A stretch of 64,000 nt of DNA from Atherix ibis (Eukaryota; Arthropoda; Insecta; Diptera; Athericidae), in assembly GCA_958298945.1 (NCBI GenBank), contig OY282606.1, positions 94,247,696 to 94,311,695 of the forward strand, read 5' to 3'. A model generated the notes under the pieces. The model was not told the origin of the DNA and searched no databases. It saw only the letters and a program-made list of their open reading frames with translations. How positions within the stretch are numbered: the stretch's first letter is position 1; every line of letters starts with the position of its first letter. Shown here one piece after another: positions 22,101 to 34,951 of the stretch. The position numbers and the translations under genes were made by a program.

Positions 22101-23253
22101 TAATTCATAACCTTCCGTTTTATCACCAATTTATGTTAAATGGCATTTAAATTTGAATACAATTGTTGAGAAAATTTAAAAATTCGCAAATGAAAAGTAT
22201 ACTTTTTTTTTAATAGTAACTATTTTAATTAAAATTAATTTTATTTAATTAACTTGGAAATAGGTCAGCTTTAATGATAAGTATTAATAAAAAAAATTAT
22301 AAAATTAACATATTGTTTATATATTATTAAATGATGAAAAAAATAATTTTTTAAGGTTTTTTTTTCTTATTATTTTAATTAAGCAGAAAATAGATATTAT
22401 AATTGAAAAAAAAATGATATTATACTTTTAATAAATTTATTCCACTTTTAAATTTTTAACAAAATAATTAAATATTAATGAAATCGAAAATTTAATATAA
22501 ATTTCCTAATAGAAATGGCAGTTTTTTTAATAATTTTACTAATAAATTTTAATTAAAGAAATTAGCGAAGCAACTTAATTAAAAATATTCCATACATTTA
22601 ATTCAACAAAAAAAACTTTATTTAAAATTACTAATATTTGCTAAAATTTTTTTATCCAATTTAAGCTTTAATTACAATTTTTTTTTCTCAATGAAAAACC
22701 ATAAACTTTTCGAAATAATTCAATAATTTTTCACGTAATACGCACTATTTTAAATTGCATTCATTTTCTAGTTAGAAATTGATTTTGTGCAAAATTATTT
22801 TTCCGATTTTTTAATTGTACGTTTACAACAATTTTTAATCACTTTATTGGTTAACTTTAAAATTTTTCTATCTAAAAGATTTGAAAGTATTTAAGGTTGG
22901 TTATGAAATAAATTTGAAAATTTGTTGGTAAGATTAATTTATTTAGGGTTTATTTTTTTGCATTAAGTTGAGATGGAATTTTTCTGCAATTATTCGCAAT
23001 TTAATCAAATAAATATTTTTTGTAGGTAGTTTGGTTAAAATTAATTTATATGTTAAAATTTTTTAATATTCCTATGTTCATTTTGAAACTTATTTTTATT
23101 CTATTTGCAGTTGTATCGAAACCAATTGCATACACACAGCCAATTCCAAAAGCACCACTAGCACCAATCCACTATGATTACGCAGACTATGATCAACACT
23201 ATTATCCAGCGAGTTATGATAATCATTATTACAAATATCCAAACTATTATTAA
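19140..23253 (+). CDS. RR-2 cuticular protein (CPR family), four exons
   Basis: Exons 19140-19235, 19412-19508, 19566-19814 and 23111-23253 join with GT-AG borders into 585 nt (194 residues plus stop). Residues 1-20 form a signal peptide ([20 protein letters not shown]), so the product is secreted into the cuticle. Exons 2-3 encode the extended Rebers-Riddiford chitin-binding consensus of RR-2 type: [20 protein letters not shown], then [15 protein letters not shown], then [17 protein letters not shown] Pro/Val-rich low-complexity region with [17 protein letters not shown] repeats follows. The last exon adds a tyrosine-rich tail, 11 Tyr in the final 27 residues. RR-2 proteins are typical of stiff, sclerotised cuticle. 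Intron 3 is 3296 bp, while introns 1 and 2 are 176 and 57 bp. No defect was seen. Confidence 0.95.
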
Positions 23254-23462
23254 TTGATTAGAATTTAAGTTATTTTAAAAAAAAAATTAATTAACTTTTA
23301 GTTTACCATCATCAGTAGTAATTAGTAATAGTCAAAACAGTATTCAGCCTATCAGAGAATTGTATTGTACATAACAATCTGGATTGCAGCAAAATACCAA
23401 GGATACATTTTGATTATGATTCTAAGATATTAAAAATCATTGTGCATTTATATAAGCATAAT

Positions 23463-23522
23463 AATAAAAAAAATTATTGTCATTTTTGTAAAAAAAAAAA
23501 AAAAATAATTACACATAATAAA
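23463..23522 (+). terminator. Polyadenylation signals of the cuticle gene
   Basis: AATAAA occurs at 23463-23468 and 23517-23522, about 210-270 bases after the stop codon, the first followed by GT/T-rich sequence. Confidence 0.5.
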
Positions 23523-23529
23523 GCTCATA

Positions 23530-26500
23530 TTTTTTGTAAAAAAAAATCACTTGTAAAAATTCATTTTTTCCCATGTATCAATTTCAAATAAGTTATAATA
23601 TGGATTCTGCTAGGTTGTTTTTTTAAAATTATATTCAAGAGAAAAATAAATAAATACTTACAACTTAGAAAACCAATTATGTTATCGCAATTATTTGAAT
23701 ACTCAAAGTGCGGATACTAAAGCAGTCAGTCTATCTACGGGCTATCTAAGATATTAAGATTACTTTCTGTGGAGTAATTTATGGTAAATTTCAACTAAGG
23801 CAATTATATTCTAGGCTGTGGTTACCTTCAATCAAAATTATTTTATTAAAGTTTCAATTGTTATTAGTGCTGATGGTCAGCTATCGGCTTACTATGCTTG
23901 GATGGGCATAAATAGTCTGGTCGATTGTGATGTTGAGTGTTCGTCAGATAATTAATACACCGATAGTGATAAGTTCATTTAAATATTTATAAACGAATGA
24001 AATGTACTTTTCAGAGGTGTTGAAGAACATCAACTCTGACAACAATAAAACAATGCAAAGCAACGCACAATACCCAACCAGATCTATCCAAAGTGATAGT
24101 GTGGCATCAATTCTAAAATTAATAATTGCATAAGTTCTAGCCCGCCAATAGTAATCAGCAAATTTTTACTACAATATATTTTACAGAACAATACAAACTT
24201 TTCAACAGATCAAAATTTTTCAAATGTTAAGATTAATCTTCTCATGAAAAAATTTCAAAGTTTTTTCTTCCATTTCCAAATAATATCAGAGCTTCTAATC
24301 AAAATTCTAGTAAATTTTTTCACTCTAACTTAAAACAAAACTATTGTATTACAATTTATTTTTCATTTCTTTTAGCTTTTAAAAAAAAAAATCTTTTAAA
24401 TATTAATAAAACTACAATAAAAAAAAAAGACTTTTCTATCAGTCCTCATACTATTAATATCAGTAATTTTATTAAATTATGTCGATTAAGTGCAGTGGAC
24501 CATGTTTCGAAATATATTTTCCTATAAACTTTTCCGCGTATTATGAAAATTTTCATATTTTCCCATATGGACTTGTATTGTAGTAGATAATAAAATTTTG
24601 TAATACATTCATTAATATTTGCTAAGATGAATAGTGCATAACAAGGAAGTCTTTCTTTGAAGTTAGTTCAGTTTTTGTCGAACTTTTCAACGCAACGATC
24701 CACATTATTTCGCACCTGAGTACTTTGATATCGAAGCATGCATAATCACCTTAAATAGATCGATTGGGAATGTAATATTTTTCTTATTATTACAAATGCA
24801 TATTGTGTGATGGGAGATTAGTCAATTCTAGGCTTTGGCATCTTACACAGCTATGTTAGTAGAGTGAATATTTACTGATACGTTTGAATAGTTGCAACAT
24901 ATTTTACAACACTAGTTTTTATTATTATCTACCATTTGCTTAAAGATAGCAAAGAAATTCAATTTAATTTTTACCTACAATTAGAAAACTTTTATTTTGA
25001 AATCATTTAAAAAAGTCTACATTTTTACTATTTCATTAAAATTTGTTTTAGAATTATTCGAAATAAAAAAATTCAATTAGAAAACATTCAATACACTAAA
25101 GATGCAAAATGTAATCAAAAAATATTGTACAAATTAAAATATTTATCAATTAATAATATTATTCATAAAAAAAAATAACTTTTGATCATTCGTAGACACA
25201 TGAACTGGACTGGTACTTTTCGAAACATTGGACAACCTTACCAAAATTTTAGGTATGAAAACTACTCAGAATTCGGGCAGGAAATTCGCTCTCACAAATA
25301 ATTTTCTTTTCGGAAACCATTCTTCTTTAACTCACTATTCGTTACCTTCTAACGGAATGCCACCTTACTCAACATTTCTTTTCTAATGAGATTCCTTTCA
25401 TTGTGGAGCTTTTAAATACCTCAATACCTTTTTTGAGTCCCCTTTTCAATTTCTTCAACAAAAAAAAATAGAATATTCTAAAAAATCTTATCACCTTTAG
25501 TTGGTCCTAAAATCTAATTAAAACCCGGTTTAATATAACCCACATACTTACAGGCCACCAAATAGCCCCATGGTCGTGGCCCATTGCTTATAATCTAGGG
25601 ACCTTATATATACACACACACCAACAAACAAACTTCAGCGATACGAAATGCTTAGAGCAAAAGTACTTTTAGGCGTTAATGACCTCATGGTGGTGACGCT
25701 ACAAAATGGCCTCTAGCTCTTGTTGCAGAAACTTTCCATGCAAACAAACAAACAAATAAATTTTTAGGCGAAACTTATTTAAAGTTATTTTCGCCTATAA
25801 GGCTGCAACGCCTTAATTTCACTTCATTTTCACTCTTAACAGTGATGTATAAAATTAGCCATAAATAGTTCTTTTGTAATTCTAAAAATTAGATTTACTA
25901 AAAATTTATAAAATATTAAAAATACAAACAACAACATTTACAAGAAGTAATGAAAAATCTAAAAGTAAGTCGTAACAATGATATCATATTAATTTAAAAT
26001 GGAATATATTCGATATTTCTGCTTCAGTACTATTCAATTTGAAATTTTTTATATTTAATTCACAAATACCAAAAAATTAAAATCTTTATGATAACTAAAA
26101 ACATTAAAAAAAATTAATAAATAAATTTGCATACAAGAAACTAGGAAATATAAATTAAATTTTATTTATATGAAAAAGCAATTATCATATTCGGTAGATG
26201 ACACTGAAAAAGTATGAGTTAACTAATTAGCTGAATTTTTGATAGATTAGTCGTTTGGATTTCCATTTATTATATTCCAATGCAAATATAATCATACCGT
26301 TAGACTTAACAGAATTAGTCATAATTAAAATAACTAGCTTTGAATACATAAACATAATCCAGACGCACAAAAAAAAATATTTTTTATTTTCTTATTGCGG
26401 TCAAATATTTTTTTATGTACTGAGATAATAATATAAAAAATCAGTTTTATCAATTTTATATTTAGTAAAAATGAAAATATTAAAAAATCCTTGAAGTAAC

Positions 26501-27475
26501 CACAAAATCTAAATTTTATATTTTATCTCTTAATTCACCAGGAAATACGAGCATTATAAGATCTAGTTCCTCATGAATAAAAAAATCCTGCCATTTTAAA
26601 GTTTCTCTAAGTTTCTGATATTTTTTTTAATAATTTATTCAATGAACTTTTATTCTAGCAAATACATGCGATATTTTATTATTTTCAAACAAAAATCAAA
26701 TTCTATTTATTTTATAAAATCAGTAAATTGTGTGACTGACCAAATTTATTTTACAAAAAAAACTCTTCAAAACAAAGCGACTTTTTCGAAATGTAAACTT
26801 TTCTTGACCGTAATTTATGTATGAAAGCTTTTAGTACTTAGATACTTATAAAATGTTATAAAGAAAATAAAAGCCTCTTTATTTAATGAAAGAGAAAAAG
26901 TACATACTCAAATAATTTTATTATTTCCAATAACCTTTTTACAATTGTGTATATGTACTATAAAAAGCTTAGTGTCAGGCTTAGAGAAGTTCAATTTAAT
27001 TTGAGCTTTTATTTGTTTCCAAAGATAATGCAGTTCAATTTTTATTTTCAATATTTTGTCTTAAATGTTCTGTAATAAACATTAAAAAATATAAATCTTT
27101 GGCTTTTGGTACATTTATAAAATAATTATTCACTTAGAATTTGGAAAGCATTTTATAAATAGTGCACTTTTATAGCACATATTTTTACTTTGGTTAACTT
27201 CAATCAGCAAAGGTATTTCGAAATAATAATAGAACTATTTAAATAATATTTAACTAATTTCAATTTAATAGTACTTAATAAAGTAATGAACAAAAAAGAA
27301 AATTAAAACCAAGCCCACACCAACTAAATGATTACATTTAATAAAAATGGAAAAATTTTGTTGTAGAAATTTAAATAATATTTTTCAGTCTTATTGAATG
27401 CTTAATTAAAATTTTTACTATTACAGAGAATGGAACGAAATTCAATAAAAACGTTTTTTTCTCTTTTTTACTAAA
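23530..27475. other. AT-rich intergenic DNA, nothing recognised
   Basis: Slightly less A/T-rich patches at 23690-24130, 24640-24780 and 25190-25780 show no motif or spliceable frame that I can identify. Confidence 0.5.
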
Positions 27476-27479
27476 TAAA

Positions 27480-27654
27480 TAATATAGAATATGCCAAAAT
27501 CGAGGAAAGAAAGAAATTGAATTGTGTCTCGGGCTGTATGGCATATGGTACCGTCTTGTTGAAACCACGTGTCGTCCACTTCTATATCTTACAATTTAAA
27601 AAGATATAGAAGTGGACGACACGTGGTTTCAAAAAACTGATCGCCATTAACATA
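27480..27654 (-). mobile_element. DD41D relic D3, 3' part with fold-back
   Basis: On the minus strand, below MLE-1 copy 3, the frame reads VNGDQ, then enters the fold-back, then EDIEVDDTWFQQDGTICHTA, the catalytic Asp region of a DD41D transposase. It then degenerates. With 28939-29258 it makes one element in the same orientation, split by MLE-1 copy 3. The segment between VNGD and DIEVDD (usually some 14 residues) has been replaced by the inverted copy. Confidence 0.7.
27559..27632. repeat. Perfect 32-bp inverted repeat, 10-base loop
   Basis: Arms 27559-27590 and 27601-27632 are exact reverse complements, with loop ACAATTTAAA. One arm is transposase coding sequence (codons for EDIEVDDTWFQ); the other is its inverted copy. 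Confidence 0.97.
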
Positions 27655-28938
27655 CGAGGGTCATTCAACAAGTACTTAGCCTACAAAAGAAAAACGAAAA
27701 TTTTGAAAAGGTGGCAATTTATTTTTCCACATAATCTCCTTCAAGCTCGATACACTTGGCCCAGCGATGCTCTAACTTTTTTAACCCGTCCAAAAAATAC
27801 ATTTTCTCGAGGGAAGCAAAATAGGCCTCTGTGGCGACGATGACCTCCTCATTCGACCCAAATCTATTCCCGGCGAGTGATTTTTTCAGGTTTGGAAACA
27901 AAAAGTAGTCACAGGGGGCCAAATCTGGAGAGTACGGTGGATGGGGCAGCAATTCGTAGCGCAATTCAACCAATTTGGCCATGGCGACGGCGGAGGTGTG
28001 AGCCGGCGCGTTGTCGTGGTGGAACAGCACTTTTTTCTTCGCAAAGCGGGGCCGCTTTTTCTTCAATTCGACGTCAAATCGGCCCAATAAGTCAGCATAG
28101 GAGCGCCCCGTGATTGTTTTACCCTTCTGGAGGTAGTCGATGTGGATCACACCTTGTGAATCCCAGAAAACGGTGGCCATCACCTTTCCGGCCGATCGAA
28201 CAGTCTTCGCCTTCTTCGGAGCACGTTCGCCGTGTGAAGTCCACTGTTTCGACTGTTCCTTGGTCTCTGGTGTGAACCAGTGAATCCATGTTTCGCCGAC
28301 GGTCACGAAACGATGCAAGAACTCCGCTGGATTGCGCTGAAACAGCGCCAAACACGTCGCCGTTGTGGTCTCACGGTTGCGCTAGTTTTCCGGTGTGAAC
28401 AAACGCGGCACCCATCGCGCCGACAGCTTTCTCATGCCCAGTTCTTCGTGTAGAATATGATGCACCGTTCCTACTGCGATGCCCACAGTCTCAGCTATCT
28501 CGTGAACCTTCAATCGACGGTCTGCCAACACGAGATCGTGGACTTTTTTAACGTTTTCCTCCGTAGCAGCCGTTTTCGGGGCACCTGGGCGTGGCTCATC
28601 AAAAACCGACGTGCGGCCACGAGCAAACTCGTTGAACTAATTCTTGACGGTCGCCATCGAAGGAGAAGAGTCACCATACACAGCATCCAAGCGATCTTTG
28701 ATTTCGCTGCGCGTTTTCCCTTCCAAAAACAAGAATCTAATCACCGAACGATATTGTTCTTTTTCCATTTTTGTGCAACCGACCGACGCGCTCGCTTTCA
28801 AAGGCTCTCAAAACAAAACTAATAAAGCGACTCGACTGAAACTTTGACAGTAGGCTACTAAAAGAATGTACTGCACGATGGTAAATTTCTTTTGTGACAG
28901 CAGTTCCATCGAGCGGTGAGGCTGAGTACTTGTTGAAT
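27655..28938 (-). mobile_element. Mariner MLE-1 copy 3
   Basis: The left end is intact after TA (27653-27654). At the right end the terminal repeat reads ACTTGTTGAAT and then changes to TATCTAATG, so the outer ~9 bases are lost. It is inserted in DD41D relic D3. Confidence 0.93.
27719..28768 (-). pseudogene. MLE-1 transposase copy 3 with stops and Asp-to-Gly
   Basis: The N-terminal half carries TAG for Trp (28637-28639), the same change as in copy 2, and TAG for Lys (28384-28386). From 28351 to 27719 the frame is open (210 residues) and covers the catalytic domain. The first motif reads VTVGETW (codon about 28295-28297), the same Asp-to-Gly change as copy 1. HHDNAPAHTS and APCDYFLF are intact. 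Confidence 0.92.
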
Positions 28939-29258
28939 TATCTAATGAGTTGCATTTTCGAAGAAGATTGACCGAAAATCTCAACAATCACTCGTGGATT
29001 TTCTGAACCACAAATGCAGCAATTTTCTCGATTAACCAAACCATCAAGATGAAAATGAGCCCCATTGTTGAAGATGATTTTGTTCGAATTGTGGCTGCCA
29101 AATCTTTATTATTTTTAAAATATAACTCAACAATGCAAACGAGCGCTCCATTTTTTAATAACCCACATAATCTCTTGTTTTCGTTGGCAACACTTAATTG
29201 CATAAATGGCGCAAAATTCAATGTTTCCCTGTTTTTTGGGACACCTTCCCTATATATC
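28939..29258 (-). mobile_element. DD41D relic D3, 5' part with internal deletion
   Basis: The minus strand starts at 29258 with GGGAAGGTGTCCCAAAAAAC, a plausible terminal repeat after TA. It encodes FAPFMQLSVANENKRL and ELYFKNNKDLAATIR (N-terminal domain), then jumps to AHFHLDGLVNRENCCICGSE of the catalytic half. Most of the DNA-binding region is therefore deleted. It is cut at 28938 by MLE-1 copy 3. Confidence 0.72.
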
Positions 29259-29259
29259 T

Positions 29260-30235
29260 TATTATAATACATCTAATATATTTCTTATTATTATTAAAAT
29301 GCGATAGCGATTATAAATCGTAGGTCATTCAACATTTTGTTTATTTAAGATTGGAAATAATCTAATCTATTGTATTTTCTAATCTTATAAAAATGTGTTC
29401 ATTAATCTAAAACGTAAAAATGAGTACTTATTTAACGAAAAGTTTTTGAACTATTTTCAAAAATAAAAATAACATATTGAGTTGCTAAATTTGGAATAGA
29501 ATTTGAGTTTTTAAATTTAGAACTCATTAATTCTTTTTTTTAAAGAATTTCAACTTAAAGTAATTTTGCGATTAATATGAACTTGTGTGTATGTTTTATA
29601 CGCTCAACTCTAAAAGAGTTGGCAAATTGGGTGGTGGTGTAAAAAAAATAAAAAAAATTGTTCGTCAGCATTTTTTTATGTGGACGCGATGTTCTTAAGG
29701 GATGGTTCTGATAGTTTTACCAGAACCTTCAGAAGACGAGTGAGTGGCAGGGTATACTAGCAGGGTATCATTTTGGGATTATAGAAGGGATTCTTTATGA
29801 TATCGCTACCGCCTTTGCACCCAAACATAACAAAAAGAAATTTTGCCGGAAGATTTATTTATACTGGAGACACCAGAGGTGTGGACTTCTCCAGGGGAAA
29901 AGGACTGAAGGCTAGAGAACGGATTAAGATATAATGGGCAAAAAATTCGGTTGAGAAAATAACGCATAACAGGGATTGAGAACAGAGAACTATTTCGGAA
30001 ATAGTCTTGATGTTAATTGCTCCTTCAAGGCCATCCCCAAATCCACTCTTGGCACTTCGTCGACCCTTTCTTATGTTGGAAGCACCCTTTCTTTACTTGA
30101 CGACATACCTTTCTAGGCTCAGTTCATGCTTGCCGAGACGATCAGCATAAACTCAGGCAGGGGGTAAAAATATTTAAAAAATTCTATTCATATTTTATTA
30201 TACGATATTTATAATTTTTTTTGTGTCGACATACC
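29260..30235. other. Unidentified intergenic DNA with a GC-richer patch
   Basis: Bases 29620-30170 are less A/T-rich than the flanks and may be an old insertion, but six-frame reading gave no motif I recognise. Confidence 0.45.
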
Positions 30236-30237
30236 AT

Positions 30238-30515
30238 ATAAAGGCTGCGTTTTATGTTCCAGGTTGAAGTTTTTTTTTTAATAACTTTTAAATGGAATAT
30301 AATTTTATAATATATAGTTTTATTAATTGATTATATGGTCTTAAGATTTGGCGGCGGCGCAAAGCCGAGATTTTCTAAACACATTTTTCATAAAATTTTC
30401 GCATACTTGTGGTGATATTTGAGCAATTTCGTTTCGAATGTTGTCATTAAGCACCGAGGTTGTAGTTAGTTTTTAAGTGTACACCTTTTACTTCGAGTTC
30501 CCCCATATTATTTTT
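30238..30515 (-). mobile_element. C-terminal relic of DD41D family D1
   Basis: The minus strand reads fragments equivalent to DNIRNEIAQISPQVCENFMK and FRKSRLCAAA. It then shows the same untranslated end (AAGACCATATAATCAA to GGAACATAAAACGCAG) as the relics at 8.4 and 12.9 kb. Confidence 0.68.
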
Positions 30516-30825
30516 TAACTGATTTATCTCTTAAAAATACAAGGATCAAATTAGAAAATAGAATTGTTTCCCGCATAATTGCGGCGATATTGAGAAAATT
30601 TTTCCAATTATACGAACAACGAAGGAAACTATATTATAATTTTTTCCAACACAAATAATAAGAAACTTTCTATAAATATTGTATTATTGATTATAGACAA
30701 TTTTATTTGTAAACGTTTTTTATAATAATTAGTTTAATTTTTTTCTCTTGCACTCGTATAAGTGATACAGAGAACTTGTTTAACCACGAATCATGCAGAA
30801 AGTTTTAAATTCTAGTTCAATCAAA

Positions 30826-31690
30826 AATACTGAAAATTCCTACTGAAAATTCCTAAGGAAAAATTTCGACTGAAAATTTGTACTGAAAATTCCTACTGAA
30901 AATTTCTACTGAAAAATTCTAATAAAAATTTGTAAGAAAAATTTCGACTGAAAATTTCTACTAAAAATTTCGACTGAAAATTTCGACTGAAAATTTCGAC
31001 TGAAAATTTCGACTGAAAATTTCGACTGAAAATTTCGACTGAAAATTTCGACTGAAAATTTCGACTGAAAATTTCGACTGAAAATTCTTACTGAAAATTT
31101 CTACTGAAAATTCTTACTGAAAAAATCTAATAAAAATTTCTACTGAAAATTTCTAAGGAAAATTCCTACTGAAAATTTCTACTGAAAATTTTTACTAAAA
31201 ATTTTTACTAAAAATTTCTACTGAAAAATTCTAATAAAAATTTCTACTGAAAATTTCTACTAAAAATTTTTACTAAAAATGTTTACTAAAAATTTCTACT
31301 AAAAAAATTCAAATAAAAATTTCTACTGAAAATTTCTACTGAAATTCCTACTGAAAATTTCTATTAAAAATTTCCACCGAAAATTTCTACTGAAAATTTT
31401 TACTAAAAATGTTTACTAAAAATTTCTACTAAAAAAATTCAAATAAAAATTTCGACTAAAAAATTCTAAGGAAAATTTCTGCTGAAAATTTCTACTGAAA
31501 AATCATACTGAAAATTTCTATTAAAAATTTCTACTAAAAATTTCTACTGAAAATTACTACTAAAATTTCTACTAAAAATTTCAATTGAAAACTTCTACTG
31601 AAAATTGCTACTGAAAATTTCTACTAAAAATTTCTACTGAAAATTACTACTAAAAATTTCTACTGTAAATTTGTACTGAAAATACGGCCA
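30826..31690 (+). repeat. 13-bp AT-rich minisatellite, about 65 units
   Basis: The tandem unit is approximately CTGAAAATTTCGA or CTGAAAATTTCTA. Units at 30965-31080 are nearly identical (CGACTGAAAATTT). Others drift to CTAAAAATTT, and some have lost or gained a base. It is not coding on either strand. Confidence 0.95.
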
Positions 31691-34600
31691 AAAAGGTCCT
31701 AATAGGACCTCCTGTTTTAGAATATTCCGCGTGAAAGTAATTACGCCCCATCTTCTGCCAGCTAGCTACTCTTGCTCGGCGAACGAGTCAGCTGGATGAA
31801 CTTTAAGCAAATTCAAGTTCAAACAGCTGACACACCAGTGCTTCTCAATACTTATGAAAATACGTTTTTTGAACCAATATGCAAATGAATAAATTATTTA
31901 GCACACTAGTTTATAGTTTATCTTTTATTAACTTAACAAAACTATTATTAGTTACTATAAATAAAAATGTTCAGTATTGAATTTCTACATTCAGAAAAAT
32001 ATATTGATTTTATATAACTTATAGTAGTGATGATTTTTTTGTTGGAATTTCACGTTATAAAAGTTTTGCAACAATAAAAAAACATATTATTTGCAAAATT
32101 GCTATAATATCTTTAAATTGAGTCAAGAATTTTTTAAAAATATATTTCCATCAAGACAAGTCCACGTTAGATGACAAAAATGGCAACAACAAGCTATTGA
32201 GTTGGTCAATAGTAAATAGTAGCAACTTCTTTTGAAATTATTTATATTCCATCAAAATCAACTATCGTGTACTCGTACGAATGGACATCGTGATCTAAAT
32301 CGACATTTTTACAAAATATTGATTTCAGCCCTGATGCGGTAATATAATCTTCAGATTATATTTCCAAAAAGATACCGCACTTATGCAGCTATTGAGTCAG
32401 CATTTTTTTGCTTTAAATTTCTAAATGGTCAACTAAACTTAGTGACATATAAGTGCATTTATGGTTAGGCTTACAACAATATAAATACTCGTATATCCGC
32501 ATTAAATTCGTCTATTGAGATACATCGTATCACTGGTCACTATTATATAATATACGTATATACTGACTTAGGGTGTCGGACTATTTATCGGCTACAACTT
32601 TTATTGACTGATTATTTCTGAATAATATTACTTCTTTTCGATTTGCTCATTTGACAAATTAGGAAATATTGATTTTATTAAGTTTTTTTTTAATGTAAAA
32701 ATCTATAAAACTTATTGGAGATAAAATATTTAGGAAATTCTTCGGAGGTTAACAGCATTTTCTATAACTGCGGTAGGATAAACTCTATTGAATCCTATAA
32801 ATGTACACATAATTTTATAATTTTTGGGAAAACTATCTGAACGGCATCGGAATTCGATAATGCGCCGCAGCCTTAATAGAACAGCTCCTCAAAAATGATG
32901 TCAACATGGAAAATTAAAAATGCCTTTATAGTCTACAGAAGGTAATTTTCTTGTCAATCAAATACCAAATAATTCGTGGTAGTGTATACAGAACCAACGA
33001 TGACTTTCTGTCCGTGATAAGTATTTATAATAAAGCGTTGGCTTTTATGGACACAAAAAAAAAAAAAAAAAAAAAACAACGTATATAAATATTTATTGGT
33101 TATTATCAAATATGGATTGGTATTATTCCTTTTTTGGGAATATTACATAAATCACGAATGCATCTTAGGATAAACTCTATTTGGAAATTGAAGAAAATCT
33201 CTCTGCCACCAATTAATAATTGATCAATTTGCTTTATATTTAAGAGTATAAGAAAATTAGGAAATTTCTATCAATTTATTTATTTTATAAACACAAAATA
33301 TAGGAATTTTAATTCATTGTATTAAAATAACTAAATATTAAATATTTTTTAAACAAACTATTTTCAGTTTTCATGTGAACAGTTTTAAAATTTATTTTTA
33401 TATAAAACCGCCATGACATCTCAAACCTTTTGATAATAACTAAAGGTCATATTGTCTATTTCAACAGCTAGATTCGAACTCAAGACTTCTACGTACTAGA
33501 CCAATTTTATTATTTTTTAGGACATTGAACTAATTTTCTTTTTAATGTGCTCAGTTTTTCCAATAGAAAAAATCAAATCACATAAACTAAATTTGAGAAG
33601 ATTTTTAATATTAGTAAATAAATTTTGTAGACCAAAAAAAAAGAAGAAAAACTGTTGTCTTATTAATTAATATGTTTAGTTTGTTGATTAAATTATCGAT
33701 CAAGGGTTCATTAAGTTGAACTATTGTATTTGCAGGTCATGGTAAATATGTTAATTTGATTATTGCACAATTTTTAAAATTGTTTCCAAAGTTTTTTACA
33801 ACAAATATAAATTATATATTCTAATGAATAATAAATATTTATTTATTGTTTTAAAATTTGGTCTTCTTTTATTTAGCTTTAAAAGGTTTTTCTTTTCTTC
33901 TTACAATATAATTTTTTATCACAAATAATCTCATACTTTGAAATATTTCCATATTTTTATCGATTTTATAATAATTTTCAAATAATAATAAAATATACGG
34001 AAGTTAAGTAATAATAAACATTTTGTCATACATGTTATTTTTTTAAAAATATTTCTCTGAAAATAGATTCTATTGTGTAATAATAAATTTACCAAAATGG
34101 TATTTAAAAAGTTCAAGTTCATAATAAATTTATTGAAAATAATATACACTTAACTGACAGTCTTTAAAGATTTTAAAATAGAAACAAATAATTTTGCATA
34201 TAATAGCTTACGAAAAAGAAATCTTCGAAATAAATAAATCAATTCATTTTTAATGGAATAGTGTGAATCTTTATGCACTATAGCCTTCTGAACTTTATTT
34301 GAAATACAATTGATTAACAGAAAAGATCCATTTTAGATTTCATTAATCAGGCCAAAATCTGTCTTAAGGTTTTTAAGCGAATTTGAAAGAAATCTTTTGT
34401 AAGGTAAGTTTATTACCACATTTGAAAATTCATTGGTTAAGAAATTGTAAATTTGCATTAATTGCGAGTTTTTCGTGTCAGTTTTTGGGAATTCATCTTT
34501 GAACATACAATAAAACAAAGAACTATTTCTCATGATGAAGCGCTATTATTTTATTTAAGTTTTCTTTAAAATTTGCCAACTGTTTTTATATTATTTGGTA

Positions 34601-34948
34601 TTTTGGTTCTGCTAAAAATCTAGAGCTAGTTTTTATTTATAAATTAATGACCATTTAATTTAATACCATATATTTGAACATATTTGTTAAAATTAACACC
34701 TTTGTAATAAATGTTGTTTTTTATTCATTTCATTGTTGCTAATAGAAAAAAAAATTGTATTTACTCCATTTAAAAGTAGATATTACACAAGAATTATAAG
34801 ATTTTTTTTCTATGCCAATAAGTTAAAGTTTATTTCTAACATAAAATTTAATAAATAAATAATTTTAGAAAATAATTGTAAATACGAGTAGAAAAATATT
34901 TATCAATATACAATAAAACGAAAATAATTAAAAAGGAACATTCTAAAT
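31691..34948. other. AT-rich intergenic DNA
   Basis: No gene recognised. Notable small items are a perfect 8-bp palindrome pair AGGTCCTA/TAGGACCT beside the minisatellite, an A run at about 33053-33076, and two TACTCGTA octamers (32270 and 32486). Confidence 0.5.
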
Positions 34949-34951
34949 ATA

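Noticed and set aside
33470..33515. tRNA-like T-arm (GAGTTCGAATC on the minus strand), possibly a tRNA gene or SINE
   Set aside because: The stem is imperfect and no anticodon arm or D-arm fits, so it cannot be called.
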